From positions 84,283,257-84,347,256 of the forward strand of contig NC_080546.1 in the NCBI RefSeq assembly GCF_028640845.1: a DNA stretch of 64,000 nt, read 5' to 3'. A program made the position numbers and the translations under genes. Of the stretch, positions 21,690 through 32,770 are shown piece after piece. The notes under the pieces are model-generated. The model was not told where the DNA came from, did no database searches, and saw only the letters and a program-made list of their open reading frames with translations. Position 1 is the first letter of the stretch; each line of letters opens with the position of its first letter. Source of the DNA: Ahaetulla prasina. Taxonomy: Eukaryota > Chordata > Lepidosauria > Squamata > Colubridae.

Positions 21690-22559
21690 GAACATTGCTA
21701 CTCCATGGATCTCAGACAGACTTGGAGTTATGGTCTGGAACATCCGTGGATCGATCTGTCTAATGTTTTCATGGCTTGAGATACCACATATTTGTTCTGG
21801 TTTTTTAATTTGGAAGATTTATTTATGAAATTTATTTGCTGCTCATCTCGTACAGAAACCACTCTGTGCTGTAATTTGAAAATGGGAGGCGTTGATATTT
21901 ATATGATCCACCCCAGATTGTTTTGAAATTGTCCATTGTCTTTCATATCTAGTTTTTGATCAACCTACCCATTAGGTTTCTAGGAGGTAATTTGGATAGG
22001 TTCATGAAACTCAGATGATAATGAGTCTGCGATGACCCAGGGCGTGACACAAAGGTAACACAGCCAGAGAACCGATATGAGTCCCTTTATTATCATCAAC
22101 TGTGGTCCCAATGTCCCTTTCAACTCTCCTGCCTGGAGAGAGCTCTTCCACCAACCTGTAATATTCTTTGGCTGGCCATACTTCAGTCCTGAATGTTGTA
22201 AGCAAAAAACTTCCAACTAAAAATCCAACAAGGCAAGACAAGGTAACTAATCGGGCAGGGCAAGCAAAATATGAAATTCCAGAAGTGAAGTAGCACGGCA
22301 GTAAATCAAACCAGTTGGGAGGATGCCAGGAACTCAGATAAACACCAGATGAACTCAGCGTTTGTTCCCGACAACCGCCCCTCCCGTTTGCCTTTCCTTT
22401 AAACTCCATCAGCAGCTGTGCCTTGTAAAGAGGATCGTGTCCCTTTCCTCCCTCATAAGCCACGCAACCCAGGTTGCTCTCTTCTCCATTCCTCCCTGCG
22501 CTGCCTAGTGTGAGGAGGGGGTGGGCCTTGGCCATCTGAACCCCCTCTCCCGTGTTCTA
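21690..22559. other. Unassigned; possible minus-strand LTR at 22018-22550
   Basis: The stretch from 22018 has a minus-strand AATAAA near 22084-22092 and a moderate-GC body like an LTR, but no matching ends or duplications were found. Minus-strand open frames show no domain. Confidence 0.3.
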
Positions 22560-22750
22560 CTTCTCCCCTGCTCTGCCCAGCCTGACTTGGATGGTGGGAA
22601 ATGGAAGGAACCATCCAGTTGGAGTTGAAGAAGCTTCTTGGATGATAAGTGAAACATCTTCAAAGAAAAAACAAGAAAGTCCAGTTGTCTCCTGACCTTT
22701 TGGACAACCATGGCCTGGATGTCTGAGAATCTCTATGGCTGTTATGTACA
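22560..22750 (+). mobile_element. P2 ribozyme-bearing repeat
   Basis: P2 unit with the gaagaagcttcttgg block, followed by aaagtccagttg and the 3' end ctggatgtctgagaatctct. The core at 22625-22658 has C3 changed to U and stem mismatches, so this copy is degenerate. Confidence 0.65.
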
Positions 22751-22800
22751 TGCCATGATTTTAACATACAACACAATTTACTCAAGAGTTACACTGCTGA

Positions 22801-23035
22801 GCTAAGGTGTCGCAGTGGTTAGAGTGCAGTACTGCAGGCTACTTCTGCTGATCACCGGCTGCCAGCAGTTTGGCAAATCAAATCTCACCAGGCTCAAGGG
22901 TGTCTCAGCCTTCCATCCTTCCGAGGTCGGTAAAATGAGGACCCAGATTGTTGGGGGTAATATGCTGACTTAAAGGGGTCTGTAAAGCACTATGAAGCGG
23001 TATATAAATGCTATTGCTATTGCTATTAGCAGTTT
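22801..23035 (+). mobile_element. tRNA-derived SINE, family A
   Basis: The head cgcagtggttagagtgcagt is tRNA-like. The body ggtaaaatgaggacccaga and the (TATTGC)n tail define the family. Confidence 0.78.
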
Positions 23036-23041
23036 GATTCT

Positions 23042-23403
23042 AAGGTAAAGGTAAAGGTTCCCCTCACACATACAGGCTAGTCGTTGCTGACTCTAGGGGG
23101 CGGTGCTCATCTCCGTTTCAAAGCCGATTAGCCAGCGCTGTCCGAAGACATCTCTGTGGTCATGTGGCCAGCATGACTCAACGCCAAAGGCGCACAGAAC
23201 ACTGTTATCTTCCCACCAAAGGTAGTCCCTATTTTTTCTACTTGCATTTTTACATGCTTTCGAAACTGCTAGATTGGCAGAAGCTGGGACAAGTAACGGG
23301 AGCTCACCCCGTTACACGGCAGCACTAGGGATTTGAACCACTGAGCTGCCGACCTTTCGATCGACAAGCTCAACGTCCTAGCCCCTGAGCCACCGCGTCC
23401 CTC
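23042..23403 (-). mobile_element. Sauria SINE, full length
   Basis: The minus strand begins gggacgcggtggctcagggg (tRNA A box) with a B box near ggttcaaatcc, and ends in (ACCTTT)n. This is the layout of the reptile Sauria SINE, whose tail matches Bov-B LINEs. The preceding cagtttgattcta recurs at 23432-23444, giving a probable long target duplication. Confidence 0.9.
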
Positions 23404-23444
23404 TCAGTGATAATTTGAATTGCACTAGAATCAGTTTGATTCTA

Positions 23445-24172
23445 AAGGTAAAAGGTAAGGGTTCCCCTCGCACATACGTGCTAGTCGTTCCCGACTCTAG
23501 GGGACGGTGTTCATCTCCGTTTCAAAGCCGAAGAGCCAGCGCTGTCCGAAGACCTCTCCCTGATTTATTTATTTATTTATTTATTTTATTAGATTTTTAT
23601 ACCGCCCTTCTCCCGAAGGACTCAGGGCGGTGTACAGCCAAAAGATAAAAACCCAATATATATATACAATTAAAACAAAAAATTTAAAACAGAGCATATT
23701 ACAAAAGTGGCTGACATTAAAAATTAAAAATTTTAAACCCTAAAATAATAAAACCCCAATTAAAATTTAATAAAACTGTTAAGCCAGTCCCGCTTGAATA
23801 AATAAGTGTGTTTTCAGCTCATGGCGAAAGGTCCGAAGGTCAGGCACTTGGCGTAGGCCAGGGGGAAGTTCATTCCAGAGCGTAGGAGCTCCAACAGAGA
23901 AGACCCTGCCCCTGGGGGCCGCCAGCCGGCATTGTTTGGCAGATGGCATCCTGAGAAGACCCTCTCTGTGTGAGCGTACGGGTCGGTGGGAGGCATGAGG
24001 TAACAGCAGGCGGTCCCATAAGTATTGATCATGTGGCCAGCATGACTCAGCACCAAAGGCGCATGGAACGCTGTTACCTTCCCACCAAATGTGGTCCCTA
24101 TTTTTTCCACTTGCATTTTTACGTGCTTTCGAAACTGCTTGGTTGGCAGAAGCTGGGACTAGTAACGGGTTT
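23445..24172 (-). mobile_element. Sauria SINE split by an L2-type LINE
   Basis: The 3' half (23445-23562) and 5' part (24029-24172) of one SINE are separated by the LINE at 23563-24028. The tRNA head is missing. Confidence 0.85.
23563..24028 (-). mobile_element. L2/CR1-type LINE 3' end inserted in SINE
   Basis: The (ATTT)n tail and 3' hairpin (cgcccttctcccgaagga, ctcagggcgg) are followed by an antisense coding fragment containing GAPTLWNELPPGLRQ and FRHELKTHLF, the conserved C-terminus of CR1/L2 ORF2. Confidence 0.85.
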
Positions 24173-24230
24173 GAAACGGGTTTGAGTTTGAGTTTGAGTT
24201 TGATTCTAGTGCAATTCAAATTGTTCACTG

Positions 24231-25685
24231 TGACCTGTGAAATTATGCTTATTATCACCTTGATATTCTCCAGCTGCTTATATTTTCTAATAAAAATCAG
24301 ATACCAGAGATTCCCTTTAGACCTCTTTATTCAGGGAATGTCACCTTGAAGGATCTCAGATCCTCTTCTCTTTTTTGAAACAACATTCCTCTTATATTGA
24401 CTTGGCTCTTATTGGCTGGTGGAAAAGCAATAAAAACCTAGCTTTTTGAGCAGGCCTTAGAGATAGATGAGTTATGAATATAGTAGAATTCCTCTTAGAT
24501 TGTAGTGTTGCATTTGAATTATTTGCTTTATTATCTTTGGCATAGGATTGTGAGTTGTTTATTGCTTGTTTGACTTTATGTATATTTTAACTTTATTTTA
24601 AAGAACGGAGAATGTCACCTGGTTACAATTGGAACAACATATCTGTGAGGGATTGTGAGGAAGGCTAAGACTGTTGGAAAATTGTCAGGAAAACAGATCA
24701 TTAGTGGCATAACTTATAAACAAGGGCTGAAATGAGGCTGCAAAAAAACCCATGAAGAAAATATTCAAAAAAGGTTCTGTTACAATGATTTTTGTTTCAT
24801 TAGATTTAGTTTCCACCTGCCTCCAAGATGACCTGGGACAGTAATAATATTAATAACTGCTAATAAAAGAATAATCAATGACAACTACAAGTTCCTATCA
24901 TAAATGTCTATAGAGATTCTCAGTCGTCTAGGTCATGGTACATATTATGTACCATGACCTAGAGCTTTACCTCTGAAATTTAAGGTTTTTTGAGATGATA
25001 GCTGAAGTACAATGATGTGAGACATGTGCAGATCTGTACACTGGAGAAACAAAACAACCACTTCACAAAGATGTGGCACAACAGAATAGAATAGAATTTT
25101 TTATTGGCCAAGTGTAAAATTTACATCCGGTTCGCTCGATCTGTTCCGAACCACCTTAATCCCACCTCTGATGCCACCCTTGCACATTCTTTATAACTGA
25201 GACTTCTACACTTAACACCTGCTGCAACTTCAATAGTCTCTTTGTCATCCGTTGCTTCTGAGTTGCCCCAGACTATATGACTGAAATAATTGGGCAACTT
25301 CTTAGGCTTCGAGATTTGACCTTTTTTGTGACTCTTAAGAGATTTTCAAGATTGGCCTTAAAAGCCAGTTGTAGAGGCTTTCAGCCTCTTCTTTTGATGT
25401 TTTCTACATCTTGCAATTATATATATATATATATAAAAGAGTAGATCAGATGTAACATTGATTATTCTTATATTTACTTTTCAATCCATTTACCTTGAGG
25501 TCAGAATATCCTTTCATCTTTAAAAGGGATTCCTTGACAATATTTGTTTGCTTCTTGATTTCATCAGCTGTTTTCGTCTGGGTTTAAGTGACCAACATAA
25601 ACAAAACTCTTGACTTATTTTGGGTTTCGGAAGCTTTTTCATCTTCGGGATTGTCTCAGACAATCTTGGGATCACCTCAGACATT
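24231..25685. other. Mostly unassigned, with a palindrome and MITE scraps
   Basis: 24928-24962 is a perfect 16-bp-arm palindrome (ctaggtcatggtacat and its mirror) adjoining a P2 terminal fragment. 25415-25434 is (AT)n. 25080-25185 holds short LINE-tail and MITE remnants. Otherwise no feature. Confidence 0.5.
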
Positions 25686-25995
25686 TTTTGTAGTAAGACG
25701 TCTTCAGTAACAGAGTTGTTAATGCCTGGAATGCACTACCAGACTCTGTGGTCTCTTCCCAAAATTGCCAAAGCTTTAACCAAAAACTGTCTACTATTGA
25801 CCTCACCCCATTCCTAAGAGGTCTGTAAGGGGCATGCATAAGAGCACCAGGGTGCCTACTGTTCCTGTCCTAATGTTCCCTTTCATTATATCCAATTAAT
25901 ATAGTTATTACATAATTATGCTTATATATATGCTTATATATCGTATAGTTATTTCATGCTTATGCTTATATATACTGTTGTGAAAAATAAATAAT
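25686..25995 (+). mobile_element. L3-like LINE 3' end
   Basis: C-terminal coding block (MPGMHYQTLWSLP in one frame; PFLRGL in the true frame) and 3' UTR with aaataaataa tail. Confidence 0.82.
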
Positions 25996-26019
25996 TTTTT
26001 TTAAAAAAACAACCCCCCC

Positions 26020-26150
26020 TCCCGCCACACCACGCCTCCTGCTAGTTGGTGCAGGAGGCCAACTAGCCATGGTCACCATGGTCACGCCCACCCAATAACC
26101 GGGCAGAGAACCCCTTGCTAAATTTTTTGAACCCCATCCCTACCCCTAAT
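26020..26150. mobile_element. MITE family 3 fragment
   Basis: Matches the right end of the 11544-11951 element (accgggcagagaacccc, ccccatcccta). Confidence 0.65.
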
Positions 26151-26226
26151 CCTTGCAATATAAACCCTGGGTAATGTACATTCTGCTGATGGATAATGGA
26201 TGTAGCGTGCTACATGGAAACCAGAT

Positions 26227-26752
26227 TGTTGTGCCTCGTCCACTTTCCCCGCAGCCGGGCCCATCTTATTTGCTTCCAAACGCTGAGGAATGTCCTAGCA
26301 TGCCTCCCGGCCCCAGCCCTGGCTCCATGCCCAGACAGGCCGAGGAGGAAGAAGTGCCTCCAGCCCCCAGCTCTGGCTCCATGCCCAGGCAAACGGAGCA
26401 ACTAGACCCCAACCCCTCCCCCACAGCATGTGAGCCTGAGGAAGGTCAATTACCAACAGCTGCAGACTGGAGTGACCCTCGCTTCAGGAGAATTGATAGG
26501 CGGTGGCAACAGAAGGAAGGGAGAGGCAGGCCTGGATAAGTGCTGAGTCATGGAGCCACACCCCATGGCCTATATAAAGGATCTGCTTTCTGGCATTCTC
26601 TGAGTCAGGCAAAGTCTACCTTATCTTGCTGAAGTCACTTTCTGGTCTCCTGCCTGCCTTGAGAACTTTGCTAGGACTTTGGCAGAGCTGCAGAGGCACG
26701 CCTGATTCGGATTTCCCTGACCCGGCCGTCAGCGGAGGAGGGGGACACGACA
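26227..26752 (+). mobile_element. Solo LTR D of Gypsy-like family (best copy)
   Basis: A 526-bp LTR, TGTTGTGCC...GACACGACA, with perfect CAGAT duplications (26222-26226, 26753-26757). Promoter TATATAAAGG lies near 26570. A frame is open from 26228 (VVPRPLSPQPGPS) to 26539 (QQKEGRGRPG, then stop), about 30 bp upstream of the TATA box. It is proline-rich with repeated GSMPRQ segments and a basic tail. Confidence 0.92.
26228..26539 (+). other. Open frame running through U3 of LTR D
   Basis: About 103 codons with no start at the LTR edge: the frame would be entered from upstream coding sequence in a full element. Features seen are proline/glycine-rich N-terminal part, two PGSMPRQ-like repeats, an acidic stretch (CEPEEGQLPTAADW), and a basic tail DPRFRRIDRRWQQKEGRGRPG. 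No recognised domain. The same layout in LTRs A, C, E, F, G and H suggests the element's last gene ends inside the LTR. Confidence 0.55.
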
Positions 26753-26757
26753 CAGAT

Positions 26758-27602
26758 GTTATAGTTGTATTTTAGCAAAGTTACGTTAGCTAGAGACAGG
26801 GATCAGGTATCATGACAAGCTTTTGGAAAAGCGGGGTTCATATACATTCAAAAGACGTCTTTCGAACCCTTTCGAAAGTTGACATTAGACTCGAAACTTA
26901 GTAATGACCATGACCAAGTTGGACTAAAAGCTGCACATGTGAACTGAGCAAATTAAAGGAATAAGTTGATGCCAATTTAGGATGTCAATAAGTGATATCA
27001 ATCTATGCCTCCCGTAGGCGTAAGGCTTGCCACTGGTTGCTTTCCTGCATACATTATGGGCTTAATTAACGCTCTTGCTACATTTTATATTTGAGGCTGA
27101 TTTTAACTATGTTATTGTAATGTAGGTACTGAGGAGTCGATACGAAATGCTTGCATCTCCCTCTGTTCGCCTTTCATCTCTATTGATTAAATTATTAAAA
27201 GGGGCTAGTTGTTTGGAATAAATTGATCACTAATGAACAAACCAACCTTCTCAACTCATATTTAAATAGTTCTCCATGGCAAGGCCAGTTCCGAATAGTT
27301 CAGGTAAAATATTTGCAACCTTTGTATGCGTTTAACAATAATCCTGTGAGCACAACATTGGCTTATCTTTCTGCAGACTTTTGCTCAAGCCTGAATCATG
27401 CTAGATAACATGAACTCTTAAGCGATCTCTCAGTCTTGTTATGCACCATAATCCAATTTATACTTTCCTGCAACTCCTTGGAACAAATTGAGGCCACCAA
27501 TGTGATGAGTAAGTTGCATATAAGCTTTGGTTATGCGGTACTTCTGCTTGTTATCCGTTCACCTTCTTTAGTGAAGTTCATTTTGATACATTCAGCTGGG
27601 GT
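26758..27602. other. Unassigned unique AT-rich sequence
   Basis: No repeat or coding signal recognised. Confidence 0.5.
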
Positions 27603-27604
27603 TT

Positions 27605-27658
<54 letters not shown>
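27605..27658. repeat. (CT)n microsatellite
   Basis: About 26 CT dinucleotides. Confidence 0.97.
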
Positions 27659-27661
<3 letters not shown>

Positions 27662-27735
27662 CCACGTTCTTCATGTGCTTAGCATTAAGAACTTTCTTGT
27701 ACATTTTTGGAGTGGGATACAGAAGAAAATAAAGA

Positions 27736-27900
27736 AAGGGGCGTGCATAAGAGCACCAGCGTGCCTACCGTCCCTGTCCTAATGTTCCCTTTAGTTGTAT
27801 TCATTTTATGTATTCAATTCATGCTTATACTTATATATATTATCTAATATGTACTCGACAAAATAAACAAACAAACAAACAAACAAATAAATAAATAAAA
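27736..27900 (+). mobile_element. L3-like LINE 3' UTR
   Basis: Only the 3' UTR (aggggcgtgcataagagcac onward) and an (AAAC)n/(AAAT)n tail remain. Confidence 0.82.
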
Positions 27901-28271
27901 TAGTAATCATGCTAAGTTGTGCCTTTAGGTTATTGGTCAGATTCAGAATTGCTTAGTAAGCAGGTTCTTAAAGTAACGATAGGCAGACTTGAGCTTCAAC
28001 GTGATTAGAATGAGCCCCCAAAATAACTATTTTATGGGGAGAATTAGAAAAAGAGTATAATCTAATTGACGTGCTACCTGATCAATCACACCTCCGGTTT
28101 GGTGATGAATCCATGCATAATTTTTGGAAGGAAATATGGCATTATAACTGGAATATATTTGAGTATAGTTGTATAAAAATAGCATTAATGAATGTTTTGT
28201 TATCGAGCAATTATAATAAAGTTACCAATCTATCTCTCGCTGATTGCCAACAAAGATTTGTTTAATATATA

Positions 28272-28857
28272 TACCCTGTTTTCCCAAAAATAAAACATCC
28301 CCTGATAATAAGCCCAGTCGGGCTTTTGAGTGCATGCACTAAAATACCCCCCTCCCGAAAATAAGCCCTCCTCAAAAATAAGCCCTCCCAAAAAATATTT
28401 AAATGCATGTGCAGCTGATCCCCGCCATTTATTCTGGTTAGAGTTAGGTAGAAAGGGCTGGAAAGCAAGAGGACCCCCATCTTTTTTTAATTTTTTTATT
28501 TGAATTTATATCCCGCCCTTCTCTGAAGACTCAGGGCGGCTTACAATGTGTTAAGCAATAGTCTTCATCCATTTGTACATTATATACAAAGTCAACTTTT
28601 TATTGCCCCCAACAATCTGGGTCCTCATTTTACCTACCTTATAAAGAATGGAAGGCTGAGTCAACCTTGGGCCTGGTGAGACTTGAACCTGCAGTAATTG
28701 CAAGCAGCTGCTGTTAATAACAGACAGACTTAGTCTGCTGAGCCACCAGAGGCCCACATGCCCCAAAATAATAAGACCTCCCCAAAAATAAGGCCAAGTG
28801 ATTATTTCAGCCTTCAAAAAATATAAGACAGGGTCTTATTTTCAGGGAAACATGGTA
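28272..28857. mobile_element. TIR DNA transposon, TA target (mariner-like)
   Basis: The ends TACCCTGTTTTCCCAAAAAT and (complement) TACCATGTTTCCCTGAAAAT are inverted repeats bounded by TA. Subterminal blocks repeat aaaataagccctcc. A family A SINE is nested at 28481-28765. Confidence 0.72.
28481..28765 (-). mobile_element. Family A SINE with LINE-type 3' hairpin
   Basis: The tRNA-like head (minus strand ctggtggctcagcagac) and body lead to a 3' end carrying the hairpin ccgccctgagtc/gagaagggcggg and an A/T-rich tail. The same hairpin terminates the LINEs at 12291, 23563 and 60872, so the SINE appears to borrow that LINE's 3' end. Confidence 0.8.
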
Positions 28858-28930
28858 TGTATCGATTTATATATAATAAATTACACACACACCTATATAC
28901 ATACACACACACATACATATACATACACAT

Positions 28931-29125
28931 ACATGTAGTTCTTGACTTACAACAGTTCATTTAGTGACTGTTCAAAGTTGCAACAGCACTGAAAAAGTCA
29001 CATGACCATTTTTCACATTTACAAACTTTGCAGCATCCCCCATGGTCATGCGATCAAAATTCGGATGCTTGACGAATGGTTCACATTTATGATGGTCCCA
29101 GTATCCCAGTGTCCCAGAATCAACC
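28931..29125 (-). mobile_element. Truncated TIR MITE, same family as 5774-6146
   Basis: Begins agttcttgacttacaac and retains gtcacatgaccat and catggtcatgcgatc. The other end is lost. Confidence 0.65.
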
Positions 29126-29189
29126 TCAGCAACTCATAAAGTAGAAAGGGAGGAAATTGGCAACACAGTGATGTGAACATATGAATGGC

Positions 29190-29580
29190 ATGGTGGCCTA
29201 GAGGTGGAGCTCTCACCTCACAATGAGCGCAGTTTTTCCCCGAATGCCATCACTCTGCTAAACAAATAATTCCCACTACACTGTCAAATTAAATACTGTA
29301 TTACTATTCTTCTTCTCATCCTTACTAGTATCTATCTCTTCCCACTTATGGCTATATCCATGTTGCTTGTATCTTTACAACTTATATTGTTTTTATTGTT
29401 TCCTAGTATGGTTGGATTGTTTATTAGTCTCCTAGTATTTCCTAGTATGATTGGATTGTTTATCACTAAGTGTTGTATCTTATGATTCTTCACGAATATA
29501 TTTTATTTTTTTCTTTATGTACACTGAAAGCATATGCACCAAAGACAAATTCCTTGTGTGTCCAATCATACTTGGCCAAT
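29190..29580 (+). mobile_element. SINE B head fused to a Rex1/CR1-like LINE 3' end
   Basis: 29190-29227 matches the head of SINE B (atggcatggtggcctagagg). 29228 onward reads RSFSPNAITLLNK then stop, the terminus of a Rex1/CR1-like LINE, followed by a 3' UTR with cttggccaataaagaa. Similar 3' ends are at 46740-46890 and 34200-35300 (antisense). Confidence 0.6.
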
Positions 29581-29666
29581 AAAGAATTCTATTCTATTCT
29601 ATTCTATTCTATTCTATTCTATTCTATTCTATTCTATTCTATTCTATTCTATTCTATTCTATTCTT
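29581..29666. repeat. (ATTCT)n LINE-tail microsatellite
   Basis: About 17 copies of ATTCT continuing directly from the LINE 3' end. Confidence 0.97.
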
Positions 29667-29756
29667 TTTATTCTATTTTAATATTTCTCAAAATATTTCA
29701 TTCTTCTAGGAGGGGGTGGGTCTTACCTCAGTATTACTTTTAGTGACCAAGTTCTA

Positions 29757-30127
29757 AGGGACCGGGTGGCTCAGTGGCTAAGACGCTGAGCTTGTCAATC
29801 GAAAGGTCAGCAGTTCAGCGGTTCAAATCCCTAGTGCTGCGTAGCGGGGTGAGCTCCTGTTATTTTCCCAGCTTCTGCCAACCTAGCAGTTCAAAAGCAG
29901 TTCGAAAGCACGTTAAAAAATGCAACTAGAAAAATAGGGACCACCTTTGGTGGGAAGATCACAGCATTCCGTGCGCCTTTGGCATTGAGTCATGCTAGCC
30001 ACAGGACCACGGAGACATCTTTGGACAGCGCTGGCTCTTCGGCTTTGAAATAGAGATGAGCGTCGCCCCCTAGAGTCGGGAATGACTAGCACATACATGC
30101 AAGGGGAACATTTACCTTTACCTTTTA
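29757..30127 (+). mobile_element. Sauria SINE, full length, with 11-bp duplication
   Basis: Head gggaccgggtggctcagtgg, B box cggttcaaatcc, and tail tttacctttacctttt. Flanked by accaagttcta (29746-29756 and 30128-30138). Confidence 0.95.
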
Positions 30128-30138
30128 ACCAAGTTCTA

Positions 30139-30769
30139 GAACCTCGCATTCCATCCCAGCTCTGAATTCTGATACGGTTGCCTGTCTAGAAGGTTAACGT
30201 CAACTTGTACAGTTCATCTAATTGTTATCATTTTAAATCTTTTTAAATTATTTTGCCCTCCAGGTTTAGGGTGGGTTTTTTGTTTTGTTTTTTTAAAGTG
30301 GAAAAAAAAAGTTTAAATACATAAATATTAGTTACTCGGAATCTACTTATGAAAATACTTGTGCCTGGAGGTTGTTCCCAGGCCTCACAAGCCATGAAAT
30401 ATGTTACCCTTGCCAATATAATACAAGTTCTGTTTGGGGTGATGATGGGGAAGAGACTCCAAATTTTGCTTTCTGGAATAAATCATGTAAATCAAATAAT
30501 TTGCATAAGCACAAGACTGCACAGGTTATATATTTTTTTGAGAGAGAGAGAGGGAGAGACTGCAATTATGCAGTAAATTTTAAATTGGAATGGAATGTTT
30601 CAAATATGTTCTTAAGTAAGAATTGTGGGTGTAGGGCTTTAGGGCCTTCTGCATTTATAATGAACTCCATGGGGTCTCTCAGAGAGTTGTCCTGGCGTAT
30701 CCCCAAAAAAGGAAATAGATAACATTCTTCACATTTCAGTAGCTTTAAAAGAATACCTCTGGTATTTCC
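30139..30769. other. Unassigned unique sequence
   Basis: No recognised element; short (AG)n near 30541. Confidence 0.5.
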
Positions 30770-30840
30770 AGATGTAGGAGGAAGAGGAGGAGGAGTCTGT
30801 GGGGTCCTTGATGCTCTGTGAGCTTGATGCTCTTTTTGCA

Positions 30841-30874
30841 GATGTTTCATGACCCAACTAGGTAACATCATCAA
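30841..30874 (-). ncRNA. Hammerhead-like core, P3 array unit 1
   Basis: TTGATGA, T, GTTACC, TAGTTG, GGTCAT, GAAAC, ATC. C3 is U and stem II has one U-C mismatch, so cleavage is doubtful. Confidence 0.5.
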
Positions 30875-31018
30875 GGCTAGAAGGGAGTGGGGTTTATGGA
30901 GTGGACAAGAGGAGGAAGAAGAAGAGGAGGAGGAGGAAGAAGAAGAAGAAGAGGAAGGGAGGAAGAGGAAGAAGACTGTGGGTCCTTGATGCTCTGTGAG
31001 CTTGATGCTCTTTTTGCA

Positions 31019-31052
31019 GATGTTTCATGACCCAACTAGGTAACATCATCAA
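31019..31052 (-). ncRNA. Hammerhead-like core, P3 array unit 2
   Basis: Identical to unit 1, 178 bp away. Confidence 0.5.
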
Positions 31053-31196
31053 GGCTAGAAGGGAGTGGGGTTTGTGGAGTGGACAAGAGGAGGAAGAAGA
31101 AGAGGAGGAGGAGGAAGAAGAAGAAGAAGAGGAAGGGAGGAAGAGGAAGAAGACTGTGGGTCCTTGATGCTCTGTGAGCTTGATGCTCTTTTTGCA

Positions 31197-31230
31197 GATG
31201 TTTCATGACCCAACTAGGTAACATCATCAA
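31197..31230 (-). ncRNA. Hammerhead-like core, P3 array unit 3
   Basis: Identical to unit 1, 178 bp after unit 2. Confidence 0.5.
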
Positions 31231-31377
31231 GGCTAGAAGGGAGTGGGGTTTATGGAGTGGACAAGAGGAGGAAGAAGAAGAGGAGGAGGAGGAAGAAGAA
31301 GAAGAAGAAGAGGAAGGGAGGAAGAGGAAGAAGACTGTGGGTCCTTGATGCTCTGTGAGCTTGATGCTCTTTTTGCA

Positions 31378-31411
31378 GATGTTTCATGACCCAACTAGGT
31401 AACATCATCAA
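31378..31411 (-). ncRNA. Hammerhead-like core, P3 array unit 4
   Basis: Identical to unit 1, 181 bp after unit 3; the extra 3 bp is one additional GAA in the purine tract. Confidence 0.5.
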
Positions 31412-31560
31412 GGCTAGAAGGGAGTGGGGTTTATGGAGTGGAGGAGAAGAGGAGAAGAGAAAGAGGGAGGAAAAGGAGGACTATGAGGTCCTTTGTGCTC
31501 TGTGAAATTGGTTGCGTTCTTGCAAACATTTCATTATCCAACCAAGTAATATCTGGAGGA

Positions 31561-31919
31561 AAAGGAGTAGGAATAGGTGTTGGAGGAGTTATAACTTTAA
31601 ACAAATTGAGGGGCCACCTTGAATAAATACTGTAATGCCAGAAAGAGGGAAGGAAATGTAAGCTGGGGGGGGGTTAATATCGTTAACGCAACGTTCCACA
31701 GATGGTAGCACAAAACCATTTATTCGCCTAAAAAGCATAAGCGCGAAACAAAATACTCCTTTAAAATGCTGGTTGAAAATTGGAAAACTTTCAACTTGCT
31801 GCAAATAGCCTAAATGGGAGAGGAAAAAAACACACACACAGATGGGTGGCCGGGGGGGGGGGGGAGAGAGAGAGCGCTACTTAAGCCTCTTAAAAACAAA
31901 GATGTTTTATTGGGAATTG
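31561..31919. other. Unassigned sequence
   Basis: No element recognised; contains a 13-G run near 31852. Confidence 0.5.
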
Positions 31920-31927
31920 AGTGAAGC

Positions 31928-32447
31928 CAGAGGTGGATTTCACCGTTTTTTACCACTGGTTTGCTGCGTATGCATACTCTCCCTTCACGCGCACATGCGC
32001 CTGGCCTTCCACGTATGTACCCGGCCTCGAAAATGTGGCTAAATAGAACAGCATAGCGCCGAGGCAGATAGGTGGATGGGCGGGGCCCACCCGTGATCTC
32101 TGCTACCAGTTTGTCTGAACTGGTACGAACAGTGGTGGGTTTCACATTTTTTTACTACCAGTTCTCTGGGTGTGGCTTGGTGGGTGTGGCTTGGTGGGTG
32201 TGGCTTGGTGGGCATGGCTTGGTAGGCATGGCTTGGTGGGTATGGCAGGGGAAGGTTACTGCAAAATCCACATTTCCTCCCAATCAGCTGGGACTTGGGA
32301 GGCAGAGAATAGATGGGGGCAGGGTTAGTCAGAATTTTTACTACCGGTTCTCCGAACCACTCAAAATTTCCGCTGCCAGTTCTCCAGAACTGGTCAGAAC
32401 CTGCTGAAACCCACCTCTGGATATGAACCGTTTGAATACCACCATTG
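31928..32447. mobile_element. hAT-like MITE hosting a related MITE
   Basis: The ends are CAGAGGTGGATTTC and AATACCACCATTG, with perfect agtgaagc duplications (31920-31927, 32448-32455). The insert 32130-32419 belongs to another subfamily of the same superfamily. Confidence 0.9.
32130..32419. mobile_element. Nested hAT-like MITE
   Basis: The ends are CAGTGGTGGGTTTC and GAAACCCACCTCTG. Flanks ggtacgaa and gatatgaa match 6/8. It has five or six short tandem copies of ggtgtggctt/ggcatggctt. Confidence 0.85.
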
Positions 32448-32520
32448 AGTGAAGCAGTCAAAAATCAAGAAACTGTTGCAGGATAGGTTCTTACAAGTCA
32501 GCTAGATTCTATAATAATAA

Positions 32521-32770
32521 TATCAGAGTTGGAAGGGACCTTGGAGGTCTTCTAATCCAACCCAGGCAGGAAACCCTACACCATTTCAGACAAATGGCTA
32601 TCCAACATTTTCTTAAAAAATTTCCAGTGTTGGAGCATTCACAACTTCTGGAGGCAAGTTGTTCCACTTATTGATTGTTCTAACTGTCAGGAAATTTCTC
32701 CTTAGTTCTAGGTTGCTTCTCTCCTTGATTAGTTTCCACCCATTGCTTCTTGTTCTACCCTCAGGTGAGG
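32521..32770 (-). mobile_element. CR1 LINE 3' fragment
   Basis: Antisense 3' end (agagttggaagggaccttgg) and C-terminal block. Confidence 0.87.

Larger units (their letters stand above)
30780..31560 (-). repeat. P3 ribozyme-repeat tandem array (178-181 bp period)
   Basis: tccttgatgctctgtgagct starts at 30805, 30983, 31161 and 31342, giving periods of 178, 178 and 181 bp. Units are almost identical. Each has a hammerhead-like block, then a purine-rich (GGA/GAA)n segment. A diverged fifth unit (31480-31560) follows. Tandem hammerhead monomers of this size resemble retrozymes; related single units are at 49135-49200 and 58379-58967. Confidence 0.85.

Noticed and set aside
22018..22550. LTR on the minus strand
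   Set aside because: A polyadenylation-like signal is present but no TG/CA ends or duplications could be placed; kept only as a low-confidence note.
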